Assembly: GCA_019247605.1 (NCBI GenBank)
Contig: JAFBAS010000091.1
Location: 1 to 61,108, forward strand
Direction: 5' to 3'
DNA length: 61,108 nt
From: Hyphomicrobiales bacterium
GTDB taxonomy: Bacteria; Pseudomonadota; Alphaproteobacteria; Rhizobiales; Beijerinckiaceae
Shown: piece after piece, positions 9,217-18,462 of the stretch
Layout of the letters: each line of letters begins with the position of its first letter
How positions within the stretch are numbered: position 1 is the stretch's first letter
Notes under the pieces: model-generated
Database searches by the model: none
What the model saw: the letters and a program-made list of their open reading frames with translations, nothing else
Told to the model about the DNA's origin: nothing
Translations under genes and position numbers: made by a program

Positions 9217-9894
9217 TTACTCGCGCGCCAGTCTCGCCAGGAAGTGAAGCCGCCGGTCAAATATCATTCCGGCCGGAAACGGATATAGATGCAGTTTTTC
9301 GAGCCAGGCTTCAGGTCGGAGCTTCGCATCTCGAAAGGAACGTCCCCATTCGTCCAAGCTCAGATAATTGTAAGGCAAGGCGACCCCATGACCGTAATTG
9401 CCGACCCAATCCATCGCCCGCAGCGTGGCGTACGCAAGAATCCCTGTTTTCAGATGGTCCTTGATGAGCACATGGCGGCGGGTCACGCGGGCTGCTTCCT
9501 GGAGAAGACCGAGCGGATTTTGAGTGTGGTGGAGCACATCCACGAAGGTGACCACGTCGACACTGGCGTCCTCCAGCGGCAGATGGGCGCCGTCGAATAG
9601 CACGACCGGTATTTGCGTCGACGGCCGCAACAATACGTCCACCCCCAAGATCGTGACATCGGGGCGCAGGCGCTTGATCTCGGCGGCGATCGAGCCATCA
9701 CCAGTGCCGACGTCGAGGACCCGCGCCGAATCGGGCAAATATTGAGCCAGCAGTCGAGAGAGAACGCGCACGCGCCGCCCGAGGACAGCTGCCCCGTGGA
9801 GGGTGTTCAGTAAGGCTTTCGAGCTTGCTGCTTCACGCGGGTTTGTCCGACGCGACAAAGTCGTCACTTTCCTGGCCGATCGGAGAAAATCCAT
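9217..9894 (-). CDS. Class I SAM-dependent methyltransferase
   Basis: Methyltransferase of about 225 aa. Motif I is VLDVGTGDGS, followed by ILGVDVL at strand 2, VVTFVDVLHHTQNP (motif IV region) and VLIKDHLK. The open frame extends up to 10161, but that part overlaps the upstream GtrA gene and reads as shadow. The ATG at 9894 gives a normal-length protein and overlaps the end of gtrA by about 31 bp, consistent with coupling. The VLIKDH block and C-terminal half resemble methyltransferases that sit with GT2/GtrA pairs. The acceptor is unknown, perhaps a sugar or lipid-linked glycan. Confidence 0.83.
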   Translation of the reverse strand: MDFLRSARKVTTLSRRTNPREAASSKALLNTLHGAAVLGRRVRVLSRLLAQYLPDSARVLDVGTGDGSIAAEIKRLRPDVTILGVDVLLRPSTQIPVVLFDGAHLPLEDASVDVVTFVDVLHHTQNPLGLLQEAARVTRRHVLIKDHLKTGILAYATLRAMDWVGNYGHGVALPYNYLSLDEWGRSFRDAKLRPEAWLEKLHLYPFPAGMIFDRRLHFLARLARE

Positions 9895-10292
9895 GATGAT
9901 GAAATCACATAGCTTGCGGCGGCACTCAAAGCGGCAGCGACCGTGGATGCAGAAAGCGCCGAAATTTGTGCCGTGGTTACAAGAACTTGGACCGTCACGG
10001 CGGCAAACAAGCCGCATCCACTTTGCAGGGCTGCATAGAGCGGCAATGAGATGAGATGATGTCGAGAGGAGCGAAATGTGAAGTTTCGTTGTGCCAAATA
10101 CGCGAAGCCCACCATGGCCAAATAGGCAACGGCGCTCGCCCAAAAGGGCGGCCATCCGCAAAGCGTCTGCAGGAAATAGCAGACAAGAATATAGCCGAGC
10201 GTCGCTGCCCCGCCGACGGCGAGAAAGCGCAGTAGCGTCGCTTTTGCCGCGATAGATTTGGCAAAGTGCGAACCCAACCGAAGCTCGTTCAT
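9864..10292 (-). CDS. GtrA-family membrane protein
   Basis: Small integral membrane protein of 142 aa with four hydrophobic helices, matching GtrA (putative flippase or partner for polyprenyl-phosphate-linked sugars). The opening LLRFLAVGGAATLGYILVCY and the QRNFTFRS segment between helices 2 and 3 are the usual GtrA signatures; the end SYVISSSWIFSDR matches the last helix. The start is ATG at 10292, overlapping the GT2 stop by ATGA (10289-10292); the longer open frame up to 10598 is shadow of that GT2. The GT2-GtrA-membrane transferase arrangement mirrors phage-type glucosylation operons such as gtrABC. Confidence 0.88.
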   Translation of the reverse strand: MNELRLGSHFAKSIAAKATLLRFLAVGGAATLGYILVCYFLQTLCGWPPFWASAVAYLAMVGFAYLAQRNFTFRSSRHHLISLPLYAALQSGCGLFAAVTVQVLVTTAQISALSASTVAAALSAAASYVISSSWIFSDRPGK

Positions 10293-11452
10293 ACTTTCAT
10301 CTCGATAATGGCCGAGAGAAACGCCGTAAAGACGAGCTGCAAGGCGATGGCTACTGCCGTTACCGACACAGTGAGGACGCGGATCACCAGGCCATAATGG
10401 AGCGGGCCAAAGCCTGCGCTGGCCCATTGCACCACGCACCAGAGGATGCCCCCAATTCCGACGATGGCGAGGAACAAGGCCGAAAACAACACTCGTTCCA
10501 GGGTGATCGGGACAAGGAGCCGCTCGACGGTATGAGAGGCCGGCAGCAACCCTCTTGACGCGGCGTAGCGACGCACCACGACCGCGAAGGATAGGCATTG
10601 GGTCCCGATCAGGGTTGAAACCGATGCGACGAGCAGCGTGTGCACGTCGAGGCTGACGTGCGGGGCGATGCGCACGGGCCCCGGCAAAAGCAGGAGCGAC
10701 ACGACCGCTCCGGCAAGGAGGAGCGCGAGGCCTGGGTAGAAGAAGAGCCAGCGCGGCGCAAACATCAAGAGGAATCTCAAATGGCGCCAGCCATCACGCC
10801 AAGTGCGCAAATGCGGCGGCCGCGAACGCGCGTCCTTTTTCAGCGTTGTCGGGACCTCGGCGATGGAAAGACCCCAAAGTCTCGCTCGCACCACCATTTC
10901 ACTGGCAAATTCCATCCCGGTCGCGCGCAAATTGAGGTTTCGCATGGCTTGCGTCTCGAAGCCGCGAAGTCCGCAATGAAAATCTCCGATTCCCGCCTTG
11001 AAAAAGGTCCGCCCGATAAAGCTCAGAACGGGGTTGCCGAGCCAGCGATGCAAGATCGGCATGGCGCCGGGTGCGATGCCGCCCTTGAAACGGTTCCCCA
11101 CCACCAAGCTGTATCCCTGCCGCAACTTCGCAAGAAAGTCGTCGAGCTGCGAGAAATCGTAGGAATCATCAGCATCGCCCATGATCACGAATTGCCCGCG
11201 CGCCGCCATTATGCCGCCGATCAGGGCTGCCCCATAACCCTTTTCGCCGACTGGGACGACCCTGGCGCCAAGCTTGCGCGCGATCTCCTGCGACCCGTCG
11301 GTTGAGCCGTTATCCGCGACCAGGATCTCCCCCTGGACCCCGCTCTTGGCCAGATAAGCTAGAGCCTTCTCGATGCACGTGCCGAGTGCCTCGGCCTCGT
11401 TTAAACAAGGCATCAAGATGGTAAGCTCGGGGGCGGATGCATTAAGGTTCAT
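10289..11452 (-). CDS. GT2 glycosyltransferase, dolichyl-phosphate-mannose-synthase type, with C-terminal membrane helices
   Basis: About 387 aa. The N-terminal GT-A domain opens with LTILMPCLNEAEALGTCIEK, has ILVADNGSTDGS near residue 46 and the metal-binding stretch GDADDSYDF near 92. FHCGLRGF near 160 is typical of this DPM1/ArnC-like group. The last ~150 residues hold several hydrophobic helices that anchor it in the inner membrane. ATG 11452 is preferred over 11479 because the domain starts soon after. It is the first gene of the leftward coupled operon and probably loads a sugar onto polyprenyl phosphate for the GtrA and GT-C-like proteins encoded downstream. Confidence 0.88.
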   Translation of the reverse strand: MNLNASAPELTILMPCLNEAEALGTCIEKALAYLAKSGVQGEILVADNGSTDGSQEIARKLGARVVPVGEKGYGAALIGGIMAARGQFVIMGDADDSYDFSQLDDFLAKLRQGYSLVVGNRFKGGIAPGAMPILHRWLGNPVLSFIGRTFFKAGIGDFHCGLRGFETQAMRNLNLRATGMEFASEMVVRARLWGLSIAEVPTTLKKDARSRPPHLRTWRDGWRHLRFLLMFAPRWLFFYPGLALLLAGAVVSLLLLPGPVRIAPHVSLDVHTLLVASVSTLIGTQCLSFAVVVRRYAASRGLLPASHTVERLLVPITLERVLFSALFLAIVGIGGILWCVVQWASAGFGPLHYGLVIRVLTVSVTAVAIALQLVFTAFLSAIIEMKV

Positions 11453-11620
11453 GCAAAATCGGACTGGTTGCGCCGGCACGGCATATCAGGCGTGTGCAAA
11501 TTATATTACCATCAAAGGTTATTATTTATCTTTTTGGCGTGAAGTCGGTTCTTGCCGCCGCTCACGGTTGACGATTTCAACTGCGCAACGGTCGGATCGA
11601 GGTAAGCAGGGTTGATACGA
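11453..11620. promoter_or_regulatory. Divergent promoter region between leftward GT2 operon and exoL
   Basis: About 170 bp between divergent starts. The part around 11495-11540 is conspicuously AT-rich (for example AAATTATATTACCATC) in an otherwise GC-rich window, as expected for two back-to-back promoters or a silencer/activator site. I cannot assign exact -35/-10 boxes or an operator. Confidence 0.4.
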
Positions 11621-12832
11621 ATGGCGGATGTGGTGGATTTCGGTACGCTCGGGACAAGCGCACGTCCGAGCTTCGAGCCGGGGTCAAAGGACGTGTCACA
11701 GCGCGTAAAAAAGATCGCATATCTCGTACATGACCTCACCGACTCGGCGGTGCACCGACGGCTGCGCATGCTGGTCGCGGGCGGGGCCGCTGTGACGCCG
11801 ATCGGGTTTCGCCGTCAGGGACCGCCGGTGCGAGAGATCGAAGGGCTCGAAGCCGTCGATCTGGGGCAAACGGAGGATGGCAGGTTGTTGCGGCGGCTCT
11901 TCTCCGTCGCGGGCGCCTCGGTCGCGACGCGCCGATTTGCGGAGGCTCTCGCCGGTGCCGACGTCATCCTGGCGCGTAATCTCGAGATGCTCACGATTGC
12001 GGCGCGGGCGCGCAGACGCCATGCCGCCCCGGCGAGGCTCGTCTACGAATGCCTGGACATACATCGGCTGCTGTTATCGCACGGACTTGAAGGCCGTTTG
12101 CTGAGACGACTGGAAACCCGATTGTGGCGGAGCGTCGACCTGTTGCTGACGAGCTCTGCGAGTTTCGTCGAGCACTACTTCAAGCCGCGCCGCTTCCCGG
12201 GCGAGATCTGGCTGCTCGAGAACAAGGTGCTCGTGCTCCGGGACCGGGAGTTGCCGGAAGCCACGACGCCGCGCGCGCCAGGGCCGCCTTGGCGCATCGG
12301 CTGGTTCGGCATGCTCCGCTGTCGCAAGTCACTCGAGCTGCTGGGCGATCTGGCCAGGGGCGCCGGCGGCGCCGTCGAGATCGTCCTGCGCGGTAGACCT
12401 TCCGCTTCAGTCTTTCCGGATTTCGACGCCGCGATATCGAGATACCCTCATTTGCGCTTCGAAGGTCCCTACAGTAGCCCGCAAGACCTGCGCGCGCTTT
12501 ATGGCGATGTGCATTTCTCCTGGACGGTCGACTACTTCGAGGAGGGACAAAACTCAGCGTGGCTTTTGCCCAACCGGGTTTATGAAGGCACACTTTACGG
12601 CGCGGTGCCGATTTATCAGCGGGGGGTTGAGACGAGCCGCTGGCTTGCGGGCCATGGCGTCGGCGTCGAGCTCGACGGGTTGGTCGAGCGCGGATTTGCC
12701 GATTTCTTCCACCGACTCGACGCGCTTACCTATGCCCGGCTCGTCGACAAAGTTCGGACCGTGCCGCGTCGCGATCTCGTCGTCGATCGCGCCGATTGCC
12801 GTGAACTCGTGGAGGTTCTATGCGGCCGCTGA
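11621..12832 (+). CDS. exoL: ExoL-like succinoglycan glycosyltransferase (GT-B)
   Basis: GT-B fold transferase of about 403 aa that resembles rhizobial ExoL, which adds a glucose during succinoglycan repeat-unit assembly. The N-terminal domain begins KKIAYLVHDLTDSAVHRRLR, the usual ExoL-type opening. A second Rossmann half begins WRIGWFGMLRCRKSLELL near 235, and LLPNRVYEGTLYGAVPIY near 325 fits the donor-binding end of the fold. ATG 11621 is used; an in-frame TTG lies at 11612. It heads a rightward run with exoA, exoO, exoK and exoM. Acts on the cytoplasmic face of the inner membrane. Assignment to ExoL rests on recalled similarity plus the neighbours. Confidence 0.78.
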   Translation: MADVVDFGTLGTSARPSFEPGSKDVSQRVKKIAYLVHDLTDSAVHRRLRMLVAGGAAVTPIGFRRQGPPVREIEGLEAVDLGQTEDGRLLRRLFSVAGASVATRRFAEALAGADVILARNLEMLTIAARARRRHAAPARLVYECLDIHRLLLSHGLEGRLLRRLETRLWRSVDLLLTSSASFVEHYFKPRRFPGEIWLLENKVLVLRDRELPEATTPRAPGPPWRIGWFGMLRCRKSLELLGDLARGAGGAVEIVLRGRPSASVFPDFDAAISRYPHLRFEGPYSSPQDLRALYGDVHFSWTVDYFEEGQNSAWLLPNRVYEGTLYGAVPIYQRGVETSRWLAGHGVGVELDGLVERGFADFFHRLDALTYARLVDKVRTVPRRDLVVDRADCRELVEVLCGR

Positions 12833-12848
12833 AATCGGGCTTCGTCCT

Positions 12849-13919
12849 GTGAGTACTCATGTGCGCAATTTCGTGAACTCGGGCGATCTGGTGCTCGTCG
12901 CGATTCCCTGTTTCAACGAGGAGGAGCATATCGCCGACATTCTCGAAAACCTGTTGGCTGAAGGGGACGAAATCCGCGTGAGGATCGTGGTCGCCGACGG
13001 TGGAAGCACCGACCGGACGCGCGCGATCGTCGAAAAGTTCGCGAACCAGGACGGTCGTGTCCTCCTTTTGGACAATCCGAGAAGAGTCCAGAGCGTCGCC
13101 GTCAATGAAGTTGTCCGGGTTCATGGTCAGGATGCGCGTTTCCTGCTTCGCGTCGATGCCCATGCGGAATATCCGCGATGCTATTGCGAGCACCTTCTCG
13201 CGGTGCGCGCCGCGACCGACGCGGATTCGGTGGTGGTGTCCATGCACACGAAAGGGAAGAGCTGCTTTCAACGTGCGGCAGCGGCGGCCCAGAATTCGCT
13301 GCTGGGCAATGGCGGCTCATCTCACCGAAATACTACGCGCGACCGATGGGTCGATCATGGCCATCATGCCTTGATGACGCTTGCGGCTTTCAAGGCGGTC
13401 GGCGGCTATGACGAAAGCTTTTCGCACAATGAAGATGCGGAGCTCGACGCGCGGCTCACGGAGCAAGGCTACCGAATTTTCCTGACCGGCGAGGTCCCGA
13501 TCGTCTATTATCCGCGACGAAATCCCGTGGCGCTCTTCCGACAATATTTCAATATCGGGCGAGGTCGTGCTCGCAATTTGCTCAAGCACCGCCGAGGCGC
13601 CAAGCTTCGCCATTTCGTGCTGGCAGTCGTTGCGCCGGCGATCCTCCTGCTGCTGCTTGCGCCGTTCGTCCGTGCCTTTGCGCTTCCGGCTTTGGCCTGG
13701 ACCCTTTTGTGCATCGGTTATGGAATCACGCTCGGGGTGCGCCTTGCCGACCCCTGCGCGGCAGCATCAGGCCTCGCCGCCATGATGACGCAGGCGGGGT
13801 GGTCATTCGGGTTTTGGGCCGAGATCGTGGAGCGCTTCGGGCAGCGCGCAAAACCTCTCGTCACACACGCTCGGAAGCGCTTTGCCCTCTTGAGCAATCG
13901 CGGTCAAATCGCGCCGTGA
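12849..13919 (+). CDS. exoA: ExoA-like GT2 glycosyltransferase (succinoglycan type)
   Basis: GT-A transferase of about 356 aa. The nucleotide-sugar domain opens LVAIPCFNEEEHIADIL, has VVADGGSTDRTRAIVEKF near 55 and the LLRVDAHAEYP metal-binding region near 100. GYDESFSHNEDAELDARL follows near 200 with the ED pair expected in GT2. C-terminal hydrophobic segments from about 255 anchor it. ExoA in Sinorhizobium adds the first glucose onto lipid-linked galactose. The GTG at 12849 lies 16 bp after exoL; an open frame reaching back to 12501 overlaps exoL and is not used. The downstream exoO start overlaps its stop as GTGA. Confidence 0.82.
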   Translation: MSTHVRNFVNSGDLVLVAIPCFNEEEHIADILENLLAEGDEIRVRIVVADGGSTDRTRAIVEKFANQDGRVLLLDNPRRVQSVAVNEVVRVHGQDARFLLRVDAHAEYPRCYCEHLLAVRAATDADSVVVSMHTKGKSCFQRAAAAAQNSLLGNGGSSHRNTTRDRWVDHGHHALMTLAAFKAVGGYDESFSHNEDAELDARLTEQGYRIFLTGEVPIVYYPRRNPVALFRQYFNIGRGRARNLLKHRRGAKLRHFVLAVVAPAILLLLLAPFVRAFALPALAWTLLCIGYGITLGVRLADPCAAASGLAAMMTQAGWSFGFWAEIVERFGQRAKPLVTHARKRFALLSNRGQIAP

Positions 13920-14965
13920 CGTCGACTTCGGCCGTGCCGGCTAAAGCAGCACCCACCGCAAGCGTGATCATGGCGAACCACAATGGTGCGGCATATCTTG
14001 CGGACGCCGTTGCGTCGGTTCGCGAACAAAGCCTCAGCGATCTCGAACTCATCATCTGCGACGATGCATCGACCGACGAAAGCGTAAGTGTCATTTCGGC
14101 GGCGCGGGCGGCCGATCCACGAATTCACCTTGTCCGAGGTGAGCAAAAGAGCGGGCCGGCGGCAGCACGAAACAAGGCGCTCTCCCTTGCCAAGGGCGAT
14201 TGGATCGCCGTCATGGACAGCGACGATCTCATGCATCGCGATCGGCTCGAGACGCTCGTCGCGCAGGCCGAACGTGATGTTGCCGATATAGCGGCGGACG
14301 GCCTCGTCGAATTCGACGGCCACGCTCACTGCGCTCGCCTGCTCAATGGAAATTGGGGACGCGAGCCCTTTTGGGTGAACATTCGCGATTACCTTCGGCT
14401 CAACATGTTCTACGGGATGGGGCCCGCCCTGGGCTATTTGAAACCGCTGTTTCGACGATCGTGTTTCGAGCCTTCCATTCGCTACGACGAGAGCTTGCGG
14501 ATCGGGGAGGATTTCGATCTCGCGTTGCGGCTCTTGCATATGGGGAAGAAATACCGGGTCTATCCCAGGCCCCTCTACTACTATCGAAAGCACGCGACCT
14601 CGACATCACACAGGCTGAATGAGGATGCGCTGATCGCATTGAAGGCCGCCAATCTCCAGTTTCTCGAAAGAATACGCGACGAGCATCCCGCGCTCATCCA
14701 ACTGCTGCAGGAGCGAGACCGCTCAATCGAGACGGCGTTGTCGTACGAGAAGCTCCTGTTCGCCCTTAAAAATCGAGAGTGGAGGACGGTCCTTGATATC
14801 GCGATCAGAAATCCCGCCGCAGCGGCCCTTCTGAGGCTGCCGATCGGGGTGCGTATTCGGCGCCTCCTCGACATTGGGCAAACCCGCGCGACCGCCACGC
14901 GAGAGCGAGGGTCTCATCAAGTTTTCGACACGGATTTGCGCAAATTCGATCGAGAGGCGAGATGA
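13916..14965 (+). CDS. exoO: ExoO-like GT2 glycosyltransferase
   Basis: About 350 aa. The GT2 domain begins ASVIMANHNGAAYLADAVAS, with LIICDDASTDES near 48 and IAVMDSDDLMH near 100 (DxD-type). RIGEDFDLALRLL near 200 is the usual GT2 ED box. ExoO adds a beta-1,6-linked glucose in succinoglycan assembly. GTG 13916 overlaps the exoA stop (GTGA), so it is translationally coupled. The C-terminal ~100 residues are helical without membrane segments. It is distinguished from the other GT2 genes here mainly by length, by the LGYLKPLFRR segment and by gene order; the symbol is therefore less certain than the family. Confidence 0.75.
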   Translation: MTSTSAVPAKAAPTASVIMANHNGAAYLADAVASVREQSLSDLELIICDDASTDESVSVISAARAADPRIHLVRGEQKSGPAAARNKALSLAKGDWIAVMDSDDLMHRDRLETLVAQAERDVADIAADGLVEFDGHAHCARLLNGNWGREPFWVNIRDYLRLNMFYGMGPALGYLKPLFRRSCFEPSIRYDESLRIGEDFDLALRLLHMGKKYRVYPRPLYYYRKHATSTSHRLNEDALIALKAANLQFLERIRDEHPALIQLLQERDRSIETALSYEKLLFALKNREWRTVLDIAIRNPAAAALLRLPIGVRIRRLLDIGQTRATATRERGSHQVFDTDLRKFDREAR

Positions 14966-14972
14966 TGCGGAG

Positions 14973-15926
14973 ATGAACATGCGAAGGTTTTCGGGCTCTC
15001 GAAACGCCGCGCGCGCATCCGAGCGGCATCGCGTGCTGGGGCTTGCGATCGTGGTGTTCGCCGGCGCAATACTGTATTCGCCGACAATCATGCGTTCCGC
15101 CGAGCTCGAGGCCTCCGGCCCGCCGCTCGACCGAAAGGGATTGATCAAAACCTTCGATGACGAATTCACCAGCTTCAGCTGGCTCGCCGAAGGCGCGCCA
15201 GCTACGCAGCCGGGCAAAGGCACCTGGCGAACGAATTTCGGATATGCGGGGGTGCAGGAGCTCGGGAGCCGGACTCTTGGAAGCAACGGCGAAAAACAGG
15301 TCTATGTCGATCCCGGATTTCGGGGAACGGGCGAAAGGCCGCTCGGGATCAATCCTTTCCACATTGCGGATGGCGCGCTCGAGATCATTGCAGACAAGGC
15401 CCCCGAGGACATTGTTCCGCGGATATGGAATTACCACTACACATCGGGCTTGATCACGACCCAGCGCTCGTTCTCGCAGCTCTATGGTGTCTTCGAAGTC
15501 AGGGCGCGAATGCCGCGGGGGCAAGGGTTGTGGCCTGCGTTCTGGCTTTTGCCGACAGACCGATCATGGCCGCCCGAGATCGATGTGCTCGAAATTCTCG
15601 GCAACCAACCGACCGTGCTTCACACCAATGCGCACAGCAATGCGAGCGGAAAGCACACCGACGCAGCGGCCGTCGTGCAGGTGCCGGACAGCTCGGCTGC
15701 GTTCCACACCTATTCAGTCGATTGGGAGAAGGACGAGATCAAATGGTATTTCGACGGTGTGGAAGTGGCGCGCGCTCCCACGCCGGCCGACATGAATAAG
15801 CCGATGTACCTCCTGGCCAATTTGGCGGTGGGAGGAAACTGGCCGGGCGACCCCGATTCGTCGACGCATTTTCCCGCCGCGTTCGCGATCAAGTGGATTC
15901 GCGCTTGGCGCCGAGACGGCACGTGA
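14973..15926 (+). CDS. exoK: ExoK-like endo-beta-glucanase (glycoside hydrolase family 16)
   Basis: About 318 aa with an N-terminal hydrophobic stretch near residues 18-36 (VLGLAIVVFAGAILYSP) acting as signal peptide or anchor. The GH16 catalytic motif is EIDVLE at residues 202-207, with Glu202 as nucleophile, Asp204, and Glu207 as acid/base. FEVRARMPRGQGLWPAFWLL precedes it and YSVDWEKDEIKWYFDG follows. In Sinorhizobium ExoK cleaves nascent succinoglycan into low-molecular-weight forms. The likely start is ATG 14973, 7 bp after the exoO stop. The exoM start overlaps its stop. Product is expected in the periplasm or outside the cell. Confidence 0.87.
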   Translation: MNMRRFSGSRNAARASERHRVLGLAIVVFAGAILYSPTIMRSAELEASGPPLDRKGLIKTFDDEFTSFSWLAEGAPATQPGKGTWRTNFGYAGVQELGSRTLGSNGEKQVYVDPGFRGTGERPLGINPFHIADGALEIIADKAPEDIVPRIWNYHYTSGLITTQRSFSQLYGVFEVRARMPRGQGLWPAFWLLPTDRSWPPEIDVLEILGNQPTVLHTNAHSNASGKHTDAAAVVQVPDSSAAFHTYSVDWEKDEIKWYFDGVEVARAPTPADMNKPMYLLANLAVGGNWPGDPDSSTHFPAAFAIKWIRAWRRDGT

Positions 15927-16873
15927 AAGACCGAATATCCTTGGTCGGCAAGGAGGCCGAGAAGATTCCGCCCCACGGGCCGACCACCGTGACCGTCGCG
16001 ATCTGCACCTTTCGCAGACCGTCCGTCGTTCAGGCGGTAGAGAGTGCGGTGGACCAGAGGCTCCCCGCAGACCTAAGTCTGCACGTTCTCGTCATCGACA
16101 ACGACATAACCCCGAGCGCCAAACCGTTGATCGACCAGGTTCGGGCCAAGAGCTCGGTCGAAATCAGCTATCATCATGTTCCCGGGCAGAACATATCGAT
16201 TGCGCGCAATGCCGCCCTCGAGAAATGCTCGACCGAGCTGCTCGCCTTCCTGGACGACGACGAATATGCGCCACCCGATTGGCTCGAATCTCTCGCCGCG
16301 TTCCGCCAAGGCGCGCAAGCGGTGTTCGGTCCATCCGAAGCTCTTTATCCCGAAGGTACGCCCTCGTGGTTGAGGCTCGGTGATTTTCATTCCAATCGTC
16401 TCGACCGGCACGAAACCATCGACACGGGCTACACCTCGAACGTTCTCATCGACATGGAGTTCGTGCGTCGACACCGCTTGGTTTTCGACCCCTCACTCGG
16501 GGAAAGCGGCGGAGAAGACACGATGTTCTTCCGTGCTCTCCATCGGAGCGGCGGCACGCTCAGATACGCGCCGAAGGCCGTCGTCCACGAGAAGGTCGTA
16601 GGGTCGCGCCTCACCCTCGCCTGGGTCCGGCTTCGGCGGTACCGCGCGGGCCAAGTTTATGGGCTGATGCTGCATCGGTTCGACCGGGGAGCCTATCTGC
16701 GAGCCGTGTCGACAGCACCGCTGAAGGTGCTGGCCTGTGTAGTCATGTCGGCGGCGGCCCTTTTCAGGCCGGGGCGTGCGCCGTGGTGGTTGATGCGTGG
16801 CGTCTTCCATTTCGGCGTGTTGAGCTTCGGCCTCGGTGCCAAGTTGCACCGGGAATACCAACGTAGCCTTTGA
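15923..16873 (+). CDS. exoM: ExoM-like GT2 glycosyltransferase
   Basis: About 316 aa. The domain begins VTVAICTFRRPSVVQAVESA, with VLVIDNDITPSA near 55, then GQNISIARNAALEKC and LLAFLDDDEYAP near 110 (DDD metal site). GESGGEDTMFFRALHRSG near 205 is the acceptor-side box. The ICTFRRP opening and the NISIARN block are typical of ExoM, which adds a glucose to the growing succinoglycan unit. GTG 15923 overlaps the exoK stop (GTGA). A C-terminal hydrophobic segment lies near 275. It is the last gene of the exoL-A-O-K-M run and converges on exoQ with a 7-bp gap. Confidence 0.8.
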   Translation: MKDRISLVGKEAEKIPPHGPTTVTVAICTFRRPSVVQAVESAVDQRLPADLSLHVLVIDNDITPSAKPLIDQVRAKSSVEISYHHVPGQNISIARNAALEKCSTELLAFLDDDEYAPPDWLESLAAFRQGAQAVFGPSEALYPEGTPSWLRLGDFHSNRLDRHETIDTGYTSNVLIDMEFVRRHRLVFDPSLGESGGEDTMFFRALHRSGGTLRYAPKAVVHEKVVGSRLTLAWVRLRRYRAGQVYGLMLHRFDRGAYLRAVSTAPLKVLACVVMSAAALFRPGRAPWWLMRGVFHFGVLSFGLGAKLHREYQRSL

Positions 16874-16880
16874 GATCTTC

Positions 16881-18125
16881 TCATGCGTGGCGCTGGTGCG
16901 GTCCGCGTGCGTAGAACCAAGCCGCGACAAGCAAAACGGTCAGCATCGAGAATTGCGAAAGCAACTCCGATTCCACGAACGTGCGGACGTCTACAAAAAT
17001 GACGAATGCGAGGAAGAAGCAGCTTTCGACACTGAGCGTTCGCATTGCCCAACGCAAGGTGCTGAGCGAAGTGCGGGCGATGATCCAGAACACAAGGATG
17101 AGACCGACATAGCCGAATTGCACGCCCGTTTCGTACCAAAGATTGTGAAAGTTGTAGCCCGAACGACCAGGCTGAAATCGCGCCCAAAGCTCTTCCGCGT
17201 AAGGATTTCCTTCCACCCAGAAACCTTGTGCGCCCGTTCCGAGAAATGGGCTCTCCTCCATAATCTTGGCCGCTCGGTCCCACAGCACCGTTCGGCCCGT
17301 CAACGTCGTGTCCTTCCCAAAATATTCCAGGCCATGTCTGATGAGATCGAGCTCTTCCCCGAAAATCAGAAGAAAAATCGAGACGATCATGATCACTGAG
17401 ATGAGTCCGATCAAAATGAGAGGCCGCCAACGTGGCGCAAATCGATTGAGCCTGAAGGCGCAGTAGGAACAGGCAAGCGCGCCAATCGCGACGGCGGTGG
17501 AGTCCAACGATCTCGCGGCGGCCATCAACGCCAAACCCAGCACTATCCCCACCAGCGCGACGACACGCACCATCCATGTCCTGCGCACATCGATGAGCAC
17601 CCAGGAGCTGACCATTAGCAGGAGCGCCTGGCTCAATCCGAATTGATTCTTGGAGCCGAAGATGCCGACCATGGCGAGCCCGCCATAATTCAGCTGCTCC
17701 CGCGGGTCCGCCAGACTCGCGACCGTCGCGACCAGAAGCGCAAACATGAGGGCCGAGATGAAGTATGTGGCCGGAAGGGCACGGACCATGATGAGGGCGC
17801 CCCCGACCGTGAGAAGGACCTGAAGGCCGCTTCGGAAGCTGAGGTCGGGCACTGGCGACCAGAGCATCGACACAAGCCAAAGCGCGATAAAAAGCCAGAT
17901 CAAACCTCCGTGCAGAGCCCCTTGCAGAGCGCGCCCCGGCTCACGCAGTGCGCAAAGCGCCGAGGCGGCGGTGAACGTGTAGGCCGCAGGAGTCTGCGAA
18001 TACTGGAGGAATTCGAGGCCCGTGAGCGCAAGTACGCAGAGCCACCAATCAGGTCCTGGAAGTATTCTGCCCGCCCGGCTCTTCGCGGCAGGCACCCCGT
18101 TCTGGATCGCAAGCGGTCGGGCCAT
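16881..18125 (-). CDS. exoQ: ExoQ-like polysaccharide polymerase (Wzy/O-antigen ligase family)
   Basis: Polytopic protein of 414 aa with around ten hydrophobic segments. The long periplasmic loop contains LTGRTVLWDRAAKIMEESPF and LGTGAQGFWVEGN, then YNFHNLWYETGVQFGYVGL, which together are the Wzy/WaaL signature (GR.-W-P-GxG and the H-N-xxL-E block). FGSKNQFGLSQALLL matches the K-N block of ExoQ proteins. It would polymerise flipped repeat units in the periplasm with ExoP. It lies tail-to-tail with exoM and divergent from the GT-C-like gene at 18463. Confidence 0.87.
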   Translation of the reverse strand: MARPLAIQNGVPAAKSRAGRILPGPDWWLCVLALTGLEFLQYSQTPAAYTFTAASALCALREPGRALQGALHGGLIWLFIALWLVSMLWSPVPDLSFRSGLQVLLTVGGALIMVRALPATYFISALMFALLVATVASLADPREQLNYGGLAMVGIFGSKNQFGLSQALLLMVSSWVLIDVRRTWMVRVVALVGIVLGLALMAAARSLDSTAVAIGALACSYCAFRLNRFAPRWRPLILIGLISVIMIVSIFLLIFGEELDLIRHGLEYFGKDTTLTGRTVLWDRAAKIMEESPFLGTGAQGFWVEGNPYAEELWARFQPGRSGYNFHNLWYETGVQFGYVGLILVFWIIARTSLSTLRWAMRTLSVESCFFLAFVIFVDVRTFVESELLSQFSMLTVLLVAAWFYARGPHQRHA

Positions 18126-18462
18126 GAAGTGCTCCCCCCGAGCAAGGATTTGGGGTCGGCTGAATTGGACTGGGTAAACGATGAGGCAATCTGATCCAAC
18201 TACCTCTTAATAGTGACAAAAGAATAGCTTGGCGGGGTTGACGCACGCGGCGTGCGATTCTTCCTAGAGAGCTGGCGTATTCGTCATGGCCTCATCTTTC
18301 TCTTTGAGGGCACGGAGCTGCGATGGGAATGCGCTTTGGGCGCGGCGGGGCGTCATTCAAGGGGGATCGGCAGGAACTTGCGCGCCGCAGGTCGAGATCG
18401 GCGCGGCATGGTTCATGCTTTTCGGCGAAGTGTTGCAAGCATCCCAGGTTCAAGGTCTGGAA
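18126..18462. other. Divergent intergenic region (exoQ / GT-C-like gene)
   Basis: The two genes are divergent, so promoters for both should lie here. The stretch near 18196-18234 is relatively AT-rich (ACCTCTTAATAGTGACAAAA). An open frame in phase with the downstream gene extends back to 18286, so the true start could be further left than the 18463 used here. No repeat or RNA is visible. Confidence 0.4.

Noticed and set aside
16693-17880. 395-codon minus-strand frame overlapping exoQ
   Set aside because: Same strand as exoQ but another frame; exoQ shows helices and motifs, this one does not.
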